The notes: generated by a model from the sequence alone, not told the origin. A DNA stretch of 64,000 nucleotides from Bdellovibrionales bacterium (GCA_016786465.1 JAEUWC010000030.1:288669-352668), one strand, 5' to 3'; shown: positions 1 through 8,890, counted from the first letter of the stretch. A program made the numbers and translations.

Positions 1-1
1 C

Positions 2-706
2 GCGGGTTCGCCCATTCCTTCACCGGTGATTTCACCTTCGCCCCTTTCGGAACAAGACATCAAGGCGCCTTCTAGCAAGCGGATGCAGCAGTCATTTGAA
101 AACGTAAAGTCTAGGTATGGCGCTGACCTTCAAGCCATGTTTTCACAAGACGGACGCGTGACACAGCTTCGGGGTCGTGTGCGCCCGGACCTAAAAGGCA
201 AAACAGGTTTTTCAACCAAGGATCCAGGGCACGCGAAAAAGCTTGCAACCGAACTGATACAGTCCGCCCGTGACGCCTTGGGAATCACGGGGCGTTCACC
301 CGTGGGTGATCCTTTGGTGCAGACAGGTGATATTTCGGCGCAGGTTTACTTCAGGCAGCTGTACGAGGGTCTGGTCGTTCAGCCCCACGGAACGATTACC
401 GTCAACCTGGGGCCGTCAGGCGAATTGATTCAATTGGATTCGGATTATTTGCCTGGGGTTCGCGTGACCAATTGGGCATCGATTTCACCAGACCAAGCAC
501 TGGCTGCAGTTCCAAAGTTTGATGATGAAGATTCAGAATCCGGTGGAAAGTCGACGGGCCGAATTTTGGGTGGAAGCCTAATCGTTTGGGCCGTGCCTGG
601 CACTGAAGCTCGAAAAGCTTACGAATACTATTCCAGTGGTCGCCAAGTCATCGTCGACGCGCAGACAGGAAAAGTGATTTCGACACGCGATCGGCGGATG
701 CAGTAA
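2..706 (+). CDS. Orphan thermolysin-propeptide (FTP/PepSY-like) protein, 5' partial
   Basis: The reading frame is open from base 2, so the true start lies upstream of the window; the GTG at 26 is only an internal codon. About 235 residues are visible. The segment around VYFRQLYEGLVVQPHGTITV followed by a GELIQLDSDYLPGV stretch matches the pattern of the FTP domain that precedes M4/M36 metallopeptidases, and the C-terminal part (WAVPG ... VIVDAQTGKVIS) resembles a PepSY module. The frame ends right after it, with no HEXXH or peptidase domain, so this is a propeptide-like protein without its enzyme. Family knowledge suggests a secreted protease chaperone or inhibitor; that role is inference. 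Confidence 0.6.
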   Translation, partial: AGSPIPSPVISPSPLSEQDIKAPSSKRMQQSFENVKSRYGADLQAMFSQDGRVTQLRGRVRPDLKGKTGFSTKDPGHAKKLATELIQSARDALGITGRSPVGDPLVQTGDISAQVYFRQLYEGLVVQPHGTITVNLGPSGELIQLDSDYLPGVRVTNWASISPDQALAAVPKFDDEDSESGGKSTGRILGGSLIVWAVPGTEARKAYEYYSSGRQVIVDAQTGKVISTRDRRMQ

Positions 707-746
707 TTGCTGCAAATCACGGGGAAAACCCCAAAATGGTTTAAAT

Positions 747-773
747 TTGACACATTGCATTATGATTGATAAT
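747..773 (+). promoter_or_regulatory. Putative sigma-70 promoter for the 784 gene (leaderless)
   Basis: TTGACA at 747-752 is followed after 15 nt by GATAAT at 768-773. The first base of the -35 lies 37 nt before the ATG at 784, and there is no Shine-Dalgarno sequence, so transcription would begin at or within a few bases of the start codon. A short GGGGAAAACCCC hairpin (721-732) sits just upstream and may separate this unit from the preceding gene. Spacer of 15 is short; confidence moderate. Confidence 0.45.
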
Positions 774-783
774 CCCAGCCCCA

Positions 784-1260
784 ATGAAAAATTTTATGGG
801 GTTTTGGGTAGTGGGTTTGTGTTTATCGTCTTTTGCCTATGGGCAGGCGCTTGACTGTACGGTGTCGTCAACCAAGACGTCACTGCAGGGGGATTTCAAT
901 GGATACGAACTGAACAAGTCGCCCAGCGCAGCTTTTGAAATTTCGTACATTTCGAATCACGGAGTCGCTTTTGACGGTTGGGCTTACATCGTTTACATGC
1001 GCCACATCAGCGGCTTTATACACGCCCAAGGGGTCAACATTTTCGATTACGAAGTTGAACGTGGTTACACGATCTACCATCGAAAGAATCAAAAGATCCG
1101 AGCCAAGATGGCACGCGCAGACAGTGTTGCTGAATATGAAGCCCTGAAGGCAAAGTTGGATCCTAGCTTGGATGTGTTTGTTCCCCCGACTCATGATCTT
1201 GTCGCGGCGATGTTGCGAAAGCTCAGACCTTGCGCGGAAATTTACGGACGCGAAAAGTAA
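784..1260 (+). CDS. Small secreted protein of unknown function
   Basis: 158 residues from the ATG at 784 (an upstream ATG at 766 would add six residues before the signal peptide and overlaps the promoter -10). The N-terminus (MKNFMGFWVVGLCLSSFAYGQA) is a clear Sec signal peptide with cleavage near SFAYGQA. The mature part has two cysteines, one near each end (ALDCTV and LRPCAE), which could form a disulfide, and an aromatic-rich middle (YIVYMRHISGFIH). I do not recognise the family. It is convergent with argS, the stop codons being only three bases apart. Confidence 0.65.
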   Translation: MKNFMGFWVVGLCLSSFAYGQALDCTVSSTKTSLQGDFNGYELNKSPSAAFEISYISNHGVAFDGWAYIVYMRHISGFIHAQGVNIFDYEVERGYTIYHRKNQKIRAKMARADSVAEYEALKAKLDPSLDVFVPPTHDLVAAMLRKLRPCAEIYGREK

Positions 1261-1263
1261 GAA

Positions 1264-3090
1264 CTACATTCGCTCGGGAACGGTGATTCCTAGCATTGTC
1301 AGGCAAAACACGATTTCGTCGTGGACCAGCTGACAAAGTCCTAGCCACGACGCTTGTTTTGCGGAATCGGTTTCGCGAAGGATGTGGCAGTCCTTGTAAA
1401 ATGTATTGAACGACTGCGAAAGGTCGTAGCCAAATTGCGCTAAGTGGTGCGGTTCGCGCCCCGTAATTGATCGCGAAAACGCATCCGGAAGCTTTACGAT
1501 TTCCAGCATCAGATTTCGTTCAGTAGGAACTTGAGCGGGGACAATTGCGCCCGGATTCAAACCTGCTTCGCGCGCCTTGCGCAAAATCGATTTAATTCGG
1601 ACTGCGGCGTACAAAAGGTAAGGACCCGTGAAGCCTTCAAACTGCGCAAATTTCTTCAGATCAAAAACATAGTCGGATACGCGATTGTTCTTTAGGTCAG
1701 CAAACTTCAATGTCGCCATTCCCACTAAGCGGGCGATTTCTTGAACTTCATCGACTGGGTATTCCTTCGAAACACCAAGTTCGTTCAGCTTCGACCTGGC
1801 TTCGTCATTCAGCATCTGGATCAGGTCGCGAAGCTTCAGGACTCCGCCACTTCGGGTTTTAAACGGTTTGCCATCCGTTCCATTCATCGTTCCAAAACCC
1901 AGATGTTCAAGCTGCGCGGCCTTCGCTAATCCAGTCTTTGAAGCGGCAGTGAAGACCTGCTTGAAATGCATGCTTTGGCGTTTATCGACGACGTAAAGAA
2001 TCAGATCTGCCTTTTCCTGATCGACCCGATACTGAATCGTTGCCAGGTCGCTGGTGTGGTACAAAAATCCGCCGCCGCTTTTCACCAAGATCAATGGCGG
2101 CATGCCCGGAGCCTGGCCTTCAGCAGTTTCTTCGGTGGGCGTCGCTTCTTCTTCGGAATCAGAATTCGCGACGGACTTGGATTCCGACAGCGGGATGATC
2201 AAAGCGCCTTGGCTGATTTCGGTGAAGCCGCCTTTTTTTAGCGATTCAACCATGGCCGGCATTTTATCTTCAAAAAAACTTTCGCCTAACCAGGTATCAA
2301 AAGTAATACCCATGGTCGCGTAGTCGCGCTTCAGATCAGCAACTGTTACGTTCACAAAGTGCTGCCAAAGCGCCTTGTAACCCTTGCGGCCTTTCTGAAG
2401 TTCATCGGTTACGCGAAGAACGTCGGCTTTGAATTTTTCGTCGGTCTTAAAACGGGCGGCCGCGCGGGGGTACATTTCTTCAAGGTCCGCCAGCGTGACC
2501 GGCGATTCTGCAGGATACTGACCGGAAAACGCGGCATCAAAATAGGGAAGCGATGGGTTCTTGGCCTGGACTTCCAAAATCAACATCCCCATCGGCGAAC
2601 CCCAGTCGCCTAGGTGGTTGTCGCCAACGACCGTGTTCCCGTAGAACCGGAAAATGCGCTGAAGGGAATCACCAATGATTGATGACCGAAGGTGGCCAAC
2701 GTGCATGGCTTTAGCCACGTTAGGACCGCCAAAATCGATCACCGTCTTTTCAGGCTTCGAATTCTTTTCAATCCCGTAGCGAGCGTCCTTGGAAACCGCA
2801 GCCACTTCACGCGCGATGAATTCGTCGGTCAAAGTGATATTGATGAACCCAGGTCCGGCAAGCGAAAGGGATCCATCCGAAGCAGGCAATAGGGCGGGCG
2901 CCACCGCAGCGACGATCTTTTGAGCGATTTCTCGGGGGTTCTTTTTTGCAGCTTTTGCGCAAGCCAAAGCGCCATTGCATTGGAACTGGCCCAAATCTGG
3001 GCGGTCAGAAACGATGACTTCGCCATAAGCGGGATCGAACCCCAAGTCTTGGAATGCTTTTTCAAAGATGCGGGTCAGTTTCTTTTTCAT
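1264..3090 (-). CDS. argS: Arginyl-tRNA synthetase
   Basis: Class I synthetase that charges tRNA-Arg in the cytosol. The 608-residue product has the N-terminal Add-1 domain, the class I HIGH signature as HVGH at residues 130-133 (context GGPNVAKAMHVGHLRSS), a KMSKS-equivalent region GKPFKTRSGGV typical of ArgS enzymes lacking the second lysine, and a C-terminal anticodon-binding DALR domain. Length is about 30 residues above the usual ~577 because of an acidic insertion at about residues 302-331 (rich in Glu, Ser and Thr) inside the catalytic domain, just before the conserved GGGFLYHTSDLA motif. The start overlaps the stop of the upstream gene by four bases (ATGA), so the two are probably co-translated. 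Confidence 0.97.
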   Translation of the reverse strand: MKKKLTRIFEKAFQDLGFDPAYGEVIVSDRPDLGQFQCNGALACAKAAKKNPREIAQKIVAAVAPALLPASDGSLSLAGPGFINITLTDEFIAREVAAVSKDARYGIEKNSKPEKTVIDFGGPNVAKAMHVGHLRSSIIGDSLQRIFRFYGNTVVGDNHLGDWGSPMGMLILEVQAKNPSLPYFDAAFSGQYPAESPVTLADLEEMYPRAAARFKTDEKFKADVLRVTDELQKGRKGYKALWQHFVNVTVADLKRDYATMGITFDTWLGESFFEDKMPAMVESLKKGGFTEISQGALIIPLSESKSVANSDSEEEATPTEETAEGQAPGMPPLILVKSGGGFLYHTSDLATIQYRVDQEKADLILYVVDKRQSMHFKQVFTAASKTGLAKAAQLEHLGFGTMNGTDGKPFKTRSGGVLKLRDLIQMLNDEARSKLNELGVSKEYPVDEVQEIARLVGMATLKFADLKNNRVSDYVFDLKKFAQFEGFTGPYLLYAAVRIKSILRKAREAGLNPGAIVPAQVPTERNLMLEIVKLPDAFSRSITGREPHHLAQFGYDLSQSFNTFYKDCHILRETDSAKQASWLGLCQLVHDEIVFCLTMLGITVPERM

Positions 3091-4097
3091 GGAAAAAGGT
3101 GCGAAACCTTTCTTCCGGCGTGACTGGTTAGCGCTTTCTTCAAATTTTCGCGCACCTTCATGGCGTTTTCCAGATGCGGACCCGTGGGTTTGGCGTGAAA
3201 CGCGATTTCATCATCCGACGCTGTGCCGGCAAACGGCAGGGCTGTGACATCCGAAAAATCAAATTCCAACGCGCGCGCTTTTTGGATCTGAAACGCTCTT
3301 TGTGCGCGGTCAGAAAAAACCGTGTCGCCCGAATGAACTCGATCCCAGGTTTTCACCAGCCACTGGTGCATGTGATCGGGGCTCCAGAAAGAAAGTTCGC
3401 GGTGCGGTTCAGTTTCCATCGCCCAACGGCGGGCCTGGCGAATCAGTTTCAGAAACGGAACTTTCTTGTGACCATCCAGCGCGTGTCCGCCGCCCAAGTG
3501 ATCGTTGTGAATTCGAATTTTGTGCGACCAGTTTTGACGGAATTCAGTGTGGTCCAGTCCGGTGATTTCCAGAAAACTTGCGGCAAAAGCTGAACAGCCA
3601 GCGCCTTCCAGATGCAACGGCCGATTGTGAAGTCCGTACGAATGGTACCCCAGTTCGTCGACATAGGCCGAAAGGTAGTTGCATGCGCGTTTCAAGACGC
3701 TGTCGGAAACCTTCAGTGACAGAACACTGATCTTGTCGGTGCGAAACCGCTTTTCGAACTGGGCTTCGACTTCGTCGGGGTGTTCCAGCAGGCCCGGAAA
3801 ATTATGAAAGAAGATTCCCAGGCCGTAATGCTTCCGAAGAATTAAATGCAATTGGTCGGACGTGTTTTCTGTCACCATCCCAGTCAGGAACTGTCGTTCT
3901 CCGGCAGAATTCACGCCTTCAATATTGACGTGACCCAGTGGGTGAAGCGGCCGGGGCAAAAGCGAAAATCGATTCTTAAGGGCACTTAAGGCAAGGCGTC
4001 CCGGACTGGACCAGTCGGTTCCGTATGGGGATGGGAAGAAGTAAAAATTTAGCCTGTTGGATTCGCCACTTGGCATATACTGAGATTCCGATATCAC
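3087..4097 (-). CDS. Uncharacterised protein, possible cysteine-hydrolase fold
   Basis: 336 residues, no signal peptide or membrane segment. I do not recognise a named family. The most conserved-looking stretch is residues about 150-185: a YHSYGLHNRPLHLEGAGCSAF motif followed by a helix, which has the look of an NlpC/papain-type active-site cysteine at the start of a helix (GAGCSAFA); histidines occur later (HNDHLGGGHALDGH). Hydrolase activity is inference only. It precedes argS with a 4-bp overlap and is divergent from the alpha/beta hydrolase at 4106. An alternative ATG at 4076 (MPSGESNR) would leave a larger gap to the divergent gene. Confidence 0.55.
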   Translation of the reverse strand: MISESQYMPSGESNRLNFYFFPSPYGTDWSSPGRLALSALKNRFSLLPRPLHPLGHVNIEGVNSAGERQFLTGMVTENTSDQLHLILRKHYGLGIFFHNFPGLLEHPDEVEAQFEKRFRTDKISVLSLKVSDSVLKRACNYLSAYVDELGYHSYGLHNRPLHLEGAGCSAFAASFLEITGLDHTEFRQNWSHKIRIHNDHLGGGHALDGHKKVPFLKLIRQARRWAMETEPHRELSFWSPDHMHQWLVKTWDRVHSGDTVFSDRAQRAFQIQKARALEFDFSDVTALPFAGTASDDEIAFHAKPTGPHLENAMKVRENLKKALTSHAGRKVSHLFP

Positions 4098-4105
4098 TCA
4101 AACTT

Positions 4106-4882
4106 ATGACTCAGCAAGTCTTTGAAAAAAAACACCATTGGTTCTTGGTCCGTGGCCTGGCCCGTGAGGCCGGTCATTGGGTTGATTTTCAGGCCCGGTT
4201 AAAGCGGGCATTTCCCCAGGCTGAAATCCATTGCTTGGACTTGGTCGGATCCGGGGTCCATCGCCATGAAACCGTACCCCTTTCAGTCGGAAAGTTCTTA
4301 GATATCAGTCGGGCCGATTTTCTAAAGGCCAAAAAAGGGTCCGAAGGCCCGGCATTCGTCCTGGGCATGAGCCTGGGCGGAATGGTGGTCATGGAATGGA
4401 TTTCCAGATTCCCGGATGATTTTCAAGGCGCCGTCATGGTCAACAGCAGCGCCAAGACTTTCAGCCTTCCTTGGAAAAGGATGCATCCCAAATCCCTGTA
4501 TGGGATTTTCCGGGCTTCACTTTCGCGAACTGCTGAAGAACGCGAAAAACGGGTCCTTCTGAACGTCGCTCGAAGTGAAAAAAGGCGTGCCGAAACGCTT
4601 CCGCATTGGATCAAGGTTCACGAAGAACGACCCATTTCCCGAACTGCGGCGATCCGTCAAATTCTGGCGGCTTCGCAGTTTGATCCGCAAGTTCCACCGC
4701 GGCATCCAAAAACTTTGGTGCTGTGTGGATTAGGGGACGAAATGGTCCACCCATCCTGTTCGGTCGCATTGGCAAAAGCGTGGGAAGGCGAACTTAGGAA
4801 TCATCCATGGGGCGGGCATGATCTGGGTGTCGACGATCCGGACTGGATCGTTGAACAACTGAAAACTTGGAATCCGTTATGA
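4106..4882 (+). CDS. Alpha/beta-hydrolase fold protein
   Basis: 258 residues from the ATG at 4106 (MTQQVFEKK); the longer frame starting at 4025 would run deep into the divergent gene and lacks support. The fold shows the strand-nucleophile elbow GMSLGG with Ser89, an acidic residue in VLCGLGDEMVHP and a late histidine in WGGHDLG, giving a complete Ser-Asp-His triad. No signal peptide, so cytosolic. Substrate cannot be told; related proteins are esterases or BioH-like carboxylesterases. The stop overlaps the next gene's start (ATGA), indicating a two-gene operon. A TATACT hexamer at 4076-4081 is a plausible -10. Confidence 0.85.
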   Translation: MTQQVFEKKHHWFLVRGLAREAGHWVDFQARLKRAFPQAEIHCLDLVGSGVHRHETVPLSVGKFLDISRADFLKAKKGSEGPAFVLGMSLGGMVVMEWISRFPDDFQGAVMVNSSAKTFSLPWKRMHPKSLYGIFRASLSRTAEEREKRVLLNVARSEKRRAETLPHWIKVHEERPISRTAAIRQILAASQFDPQVPPRHPKTLVLCGLGDEMVHPSCSVALAKAWEGELRNHPWGGHDLGVDDPDWIVEQLKTWNPL

Positions 4883-5661
4883 ACGTACTTTTTCATTGGA
4901 TCACAATCACTTCGGTTTGGGCCACGACGTTTGTGGCGGTCCCTTTTTCGCAAACCGTGAAGGAAGCTGACACCATCGTGCGTGGAAAGATCGGCGATTC
5001 ACATGTGGATTGGAGCAAAGTCGCCTTGGATGGCGAAGGTTCTAAGCGCATCTACACCTATTACGAATTGAAAGTGGACGAAGTCGTGAAAGGAAATCTT
5101 TCAAATTCGAAGTCTGTGATCATTCGCCAAATGGGGGGCGAAAAAGACGGGGTGGGGTTATCGATTCCGGGATCCGCAAAATTTTCGGCGGGTGAAGATG
5201 TGGTCGTTATGCTGGGACCCGCGCTATCGGATCAGACCCACGATTTGATGGGACTGATGGTTGGGAAGCTTCAGGTTGTTCGCGATGAAAAGGGTCAGGA
5301 AGTCTTGAAAGGTCCGGCCGTCAGCGGTGATTTCGGTGCCGAAGGTGTCGCATTGCACGGAGATCATCGCGACCCAGCAAAAACAGAACCCGTAACTTTG
5401 GAAGGCCTTCGGCGAATCGTGAAGGAAACCGTTGGATCTGGAACGGGCCAGGTCGCCCAGGTCAAAGAAGTGGCCCCCGTTGCAGCAACGCCCGCTGCCC
5501 TTGCAAGCGCAACCCCGAACGCAGCACAGACTGCGGAAGTTGATTCGCAAGATGACGGCTGGTCGAAATTGAAAAGTCCGATGGGATTTGGACTGGTCGC
5601 CCTTTTCCTGGTCGTTCACTTTCTTCGGCGCTTGGCCGTGAAAAAGAACGGAAAAAATTAA
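4879..5661 (+). CDS. Secreted, C-terminally membrane-anchored protein
   Basis: 260 residues from the ATG at 4879 that overlaps the preceding TGA. The N-terminus is a signal peptide (MNVLFHWITITSVWATTFVA); the main domain (ADTIVRGKI, then YTYYELKVDEVVKGN, RQMGGEKDGVG, GEDVVVMLG, VGKLQVV) has the layout of a beta-rich extracytoplasmic domain found in many uncharacterised bacterial proteins. A low-complexity Ala/Thr/Pro/Val linker leads to one transmembrane helix (FGLVALFLVVHFL) and a basic tail RRLAVKKNGKN. It is therefore anchored in the inner membrane or processed like a C-terminal sorting substrate. Function unknown. The stop overlaps by 4 bp the stop of the convergent gene. Confidence 0.65.
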   Translation: MNVLFHWITITSVWATTFVAVPFSQTVKEADTIVRGKIGDSHVDWSKVALDGEGSKRIYTYYELKVDEVVKGNLSNSKSVIIRQMGGEKDGVGLSIPGSAKFSAGEDVVVMLGPALSDQTHDLMGLMVGKLQVVRDEKGQEVLKGPAVSGDFGAEGVALHGDHRDPAKTEPVTLEGLRRIVKETVGSGTGQVAQVKEVAPVAATPAALASATPNAAQTAEVDSQDDGWSKLKSPMGFGLVALFLVVHFLRRLAVKKNGKN

Positions 5662-6806
5662 CGAATCAAATAGACCGCTGCACCTGAAAAAGCCCAAGCG
5701 CTTGGGGCGCTATTACAAACGGAAGTCCCAGCCGCGTGGGTTTTCTTTTCGACCCTTAGGCGACCTTCTGAAATCAACTGAACCAGGAAGCTGTAAGTCG
5801 AAGTTCCCAGATTTGAATCGTAACAATAAATTGAACCATCCGCGCTGATGTTTTCCGGAGCGGCGTTCAGCTTTCCTGTGGTTTGCAAAGTGAACTTTAC
5901 CAAAGCGGACGGATTCAGGGCCGCAATTCGTGTTGATATGACCGCTTTCGTTTCGCCTGCATAAGGATCGCGCGCCAGAACAAAAAAATCACTGGCGGTC
6001 GGATCAGTGCCGTTAGCGGGGCTTGATTCAAGCGTCCAGCGCCCCCGCGCCGTTCCCGTTAGGTCGACCTGCATGGTTCCACACTTCGGGGATTCGGTTG
6101 TGAAAGTCGCGCCATCCCCAATCTTTGATTCCAGCTGGCTGCGAATCGGCTCAGAAAACCAGCTCCAAGGGCAAAGCGTTCCTGAACTGGGGTTTCCGTA
6201 ACGGGAAGGGTTGACGTAATCAGAAACACGGCTGTCTCGCATCCCAATGTCCATTGCTGGTGAATGCGGAGGAGTCCCAGTCGTTCCCAAAGTGGAACCC
6301 GCAGATACCGAAATATTCACGCGAACTTCGCAGTTCCTGACCGTTTCGTCGACGGTGCTGTATTCACTGCAGGTCAGGGTCCCCAGTTGGCTGGAAATCG
6401 CAGGGTCTAACGAAGACAGGTGGCCCAGGTGTCCGCCGACTTCTCGGCAAACGTCGAAGTAAACGGCATAGTCAGTGTAGCCCGGACGGGTGGGTGATGT
6501 GACGTAAGTGACTTCGCGAACCGATTTGATGATCAAGTTTCCGGGCGCCGTTACTGGAACGTTTGACGAATTCAACATGAAGCCGGTGTGGGCCTTGGGC
6601 AGTGGGCTTCCACCCACGGGTGCAAGTGTACCGATGGGTGCTAGGTACGAAATTGCCGAAGTGGGGACGGGCTGAACTGAAAAAAGATCACTGTCCGTAC
6701 AAGCGGGAAGTGCTGCTTCTTCTGAATCGCCGTCGCCACGTGAACGACAAGAAGAGCTGCTGATCACTAGGGTCGAAAAAATCACCATCAAGAAAACAGG
6801 TCTCAT
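5658..6806 (-). CDS. Predicted secreted or lipid-anchored protein, unknown family
   Basis: 382 residues. The N-terminus (MRPVFLMVIFSTLVISSSSC) is an export signal ending at a cysteine; the SSSC box is weak as a lipobox but the following charged RSRGDGDSEE linker is typical of lipoproteins. The remainder is rich in Ser, Thr, Pro and Gly with several cysteines (TCSEY, VRNCEVRV, TLCPW, SPKCG, IYCYD), suggesting an extracytoplasmic beta domain with disulfides. I see no enzymatic motif. It stands alone between convergent and divergent neighbours. Confidence 0.55.
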   Translation of the reverse strand: MRPVFLMVIFSTLVISSSSCRSRGDGDSEEAALPACTDSDLFSVQPVPTSAISYLAPIGTLAPVGGSPLPKAHTGFMLNSSNVPVTAPGNLIIKSVREVTYVTSPTRPGYTDYAVYFDVCREVGGHLGHLSSLDPAISSQLGTLTCSEYSTVDETVRNCEVRVNISVSAGSTLGTTGTPPHSPAMDIGMRDSRVSDYVNPSRYGNPSSGTLCPWSWFSEPIRSQLESKIGDGATFTTESPKCGTMQVDLTGTARGRWTLESSPANGTDPTASDFFVLARDPYAGETKAVISTRIAALNPSALVKFTLQTTGKLNAAPENISADGSIYCYDSNLGTSTYSFLVQLISEGRLRVEKKTHAAGTSVCNSAPSAWAFSGAAVYLIR

Positions 6807-7030
6807 CCGCTACCGATCGTCTATGGGTATCGTTGAAAACGCAATGGCCCTGAAAAATCTGCCTATCTGTGTCCCAAAAGGCGCCCCAAATTGGCCCCAA
6901 AACGTCCTCAAAAGATCCTAAGACCAGCTCAGGGTGCCAGAAAACGCTCATGGACCCGGGCCCGGCGGTTGCATTAAACTTTGGGTAAGGGCCCGACATG
7001 ATGTCAGGCTCGGAAAGCTACGGTCCAAGG

Positions 7031-8890
7031 ATGGATTTCTTGCGCGCTTCCGCATGGGCGTTCGCATTCTGCTTCGCCACTTCTTCGGCACACGCCTTCA
7101 TCCCGTCACGCATGGGTAATGGAACCGCGATCAAACATCGCGGCACCGTCGCGCGCTTGGACCTTGCGGGAAATCCAAAGAATCAGTCGGGCCTGACCGA
7201 TGCGCAAGTTTTTCAATCCTTTACACGACCACTTCAGCGTTGGAATGAGGCTGCCAACGGTTCGGTTGAAATTCGTTATTGGCAGGGAAGCGATTCTTCA
7301 GTTTTCGAACCCAATAGCGAATACAACGGAATTTCATCCGTCTATTTTTCTTCAAACGCCAACAGCGATCCCGGCTTGGGTTCTGGCGTGATTGGACTGA
7401 CCCAGGTTTGGTACCGCCCCGACAGCGGAGAAATCTTGGAAACCGATATGGTCTTTAACGACCAAAATTACATCTTCAGCACAAACGTCCGCGATTCCAG
7501 CCAGCCGTCTTCGGGTTTTCCAACGGGCCGAGTATTTCTGGAAAACGTTGTCACCCACGAAATGGGACACGCGTTGGGACTTTCGCATAGCCCTTCGATG
7601 CAATCGACGATGCTGTTTGTCGAAGCGTCGCAACAAGCGTTCCTAGCTTGTGACGACAAAACAGCGATTCACCACTTGTATCCGTCGGGTGATTTCGGTT
7701 CTCGTGCCGGGATTCAGGGAAGCGTGATTTCTCAGTCAGGTGCGCCGATTTTCGGCGCCATGGTGACCGCGATTTCACGTCGTCGAGGCGTATCATTGGG
7801 GTCAGCAGTTACGGACAAATCCGGCTTCTTCACCATTTCTTCGTTGGAACCTGACACCTATTTTCTGCTGATCGAGCCTTTCTTGGCTAGCCCGACTGTT
7901 TTGTCAGACTACTATCGGGATGTTTCGACTTTGGTTTGCAGCGGAAAATCCTTCGGACGCTTCTTACTGACTGAAGCTGACGGTCTGACTCCGCGTTCTT
8001 TTGTGGCTCAGGCCGGAGAAACCAAGCCCGTCGGCGCAATCACGGCGGTTTGCAGTGGCGGCGCTTCTTGGGAAGCGACTTTTCAAACGGCATCAGGTGC
8101 GGCTGCGTCTTCTACGGCTCCGGTCATTTACACAGGACCCGGAACTGCGAATCCGGTCGGGGGCTTCGGATTTTCAAATGATGTCGGTCAGAATGCGACG
8201 ACTTACTACAAAGTCAAAAGCGTCGCAGGTTCAGTTCGTTTTTCCGCCATCGGTTTCAGTCTGTATTCTGACCGCGGATTCCGTTTGAACCTGATCAATT
8301 CTTCGGGCGTGACGGTCGCCACTTCAGGCGCGAATCCTTCGTTCACCGGCGCATCCGGATTCCGAAACTGGGATGCGACGATCGTGAAGTCCGGCTTGCC
8401 GTTGGACGACTACACGATTCAGATCGAAGCGTTTTCGGTCGAATCGCGGGCCTATCCTGCAAGCTGGCCGTTGGGCGACCAGACTTCGTTTCTGATTCTG
8501 ACAGGAAGTCTGAATGAATCTGCCGGCGCTTTGGTGTCGTCACTGCCGGAAAATCCTAGGTGTGAATCTGCGGATGCGACGACAGCGTACGTAAGTCCCG
8601 ATGGCTTGCCGCCGCGAAAAGACACTTCGTTTACGCCAAAGACCGGGTTCTGCGGAAGCGTTCGCCAAATTCATGAAAACGGTGGACGCTACACCGACAA
8701 AAAACTGCCGCCTTGGGCTTTGAAGATTCAGACAATTGAAAGCCCAGTACTTCAGGCCCATCGTCATGCCGCCTGGTTGAATGCCATGGGCTTCTTCTTG
8801 CCTTTGCTTTTGGCGATGCTTTGGACTCGATCCCGGGCGTTCCGGGCTAGAATTCGGAATCGCTTCGCGTTACGCTTCTTTCATGACTAG
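7031..8890 (+). CDS. Matrixin-like secreted zinc metalloprotease with carboxypeptidase-regulatory-like domain
   Basis: 620 residues from the ATG at 7031, which begins a clean signal peptide (MDFLRASAWAFAFCFATSSAHA); ATGs at 6998 and 7001 would add a polar extension. The catalytic domain carries the metzincin signature HEMGHALGLSH (His176 to His186), with Glu177 as general base and a downstream methionine (QSTMLF) fitting the Met-turn. It is followed by a carboxypeptidase-regulatory-like beta domain (GSVISQSGAPIFGAMV ... DKSGFFTISSL), a second beta-rich region, and a C-terminal transmembrane helix (FFLPLLLAMLW) with an Arg-rich tail. The protein would act at the cell surface or in the envelope. 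Last 8 bases overlap the next gene. Confidence 0.88.
   Translation: MDFLRASAWAFAFCFATSSAHAFIPSRMGNGTAIKHRGTVARLDLAGNPKNQSGLTDAQVFQSFTRPLQRWNEAANGSVEIRYWQGSDSSVFEPNSEYNGISSVYFSSNANSDPGLGSGVIGLTQVWYRPDSGEILETDMVFNDQNYIFSTNVRDSSQPSSGFPTGRVFLENVVTHEMGHALGLSHSPSMQSTMLFVEASQQAFLACDDKTAIHHLYPSGDFGSRAGIQGSVISQSGAPIFGAMVTAISRRRGVSLGSAVTDKSGFFTISSLEPDTYFLLIEPFLASPTVLSDYYRDVSTLVCSGKSFGRFLLTEADGLTPRSFVAQAGETKPVGAITAVCSGGASWEATFQTASGAAASSTAPVIYTGPGTANPVGGFGFSNDVGQNATTYYKVKSVAGSVRFSAIGFSLYSDRGFRLNLINSSGVTVATSGANPSFTGASGFRNWDATIVKSGLPLDDYTIQIEAFSVESRAYPASWPLGDQTSFLILTGSLNESAGALVSSLPENPRCESADATTAYVSPDGLPPRKDTSFTPKTGFCGSVRQIHENGGRYTDKKLPPWALKIQTIESPVLQAHRHAAWLNAMGFFLPLLLAMLWTRSRAFRARIRNRFALRFFHD

Noticed and set aside
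6807..7030. Possible tRNA or small RNA in the largest gap (224 bp) before the matrixin-like gene
   Set aside because: No cloverleaf, CCA end or clear promoter/terminator pair could be seen; some GGCCC-type short repeats only.
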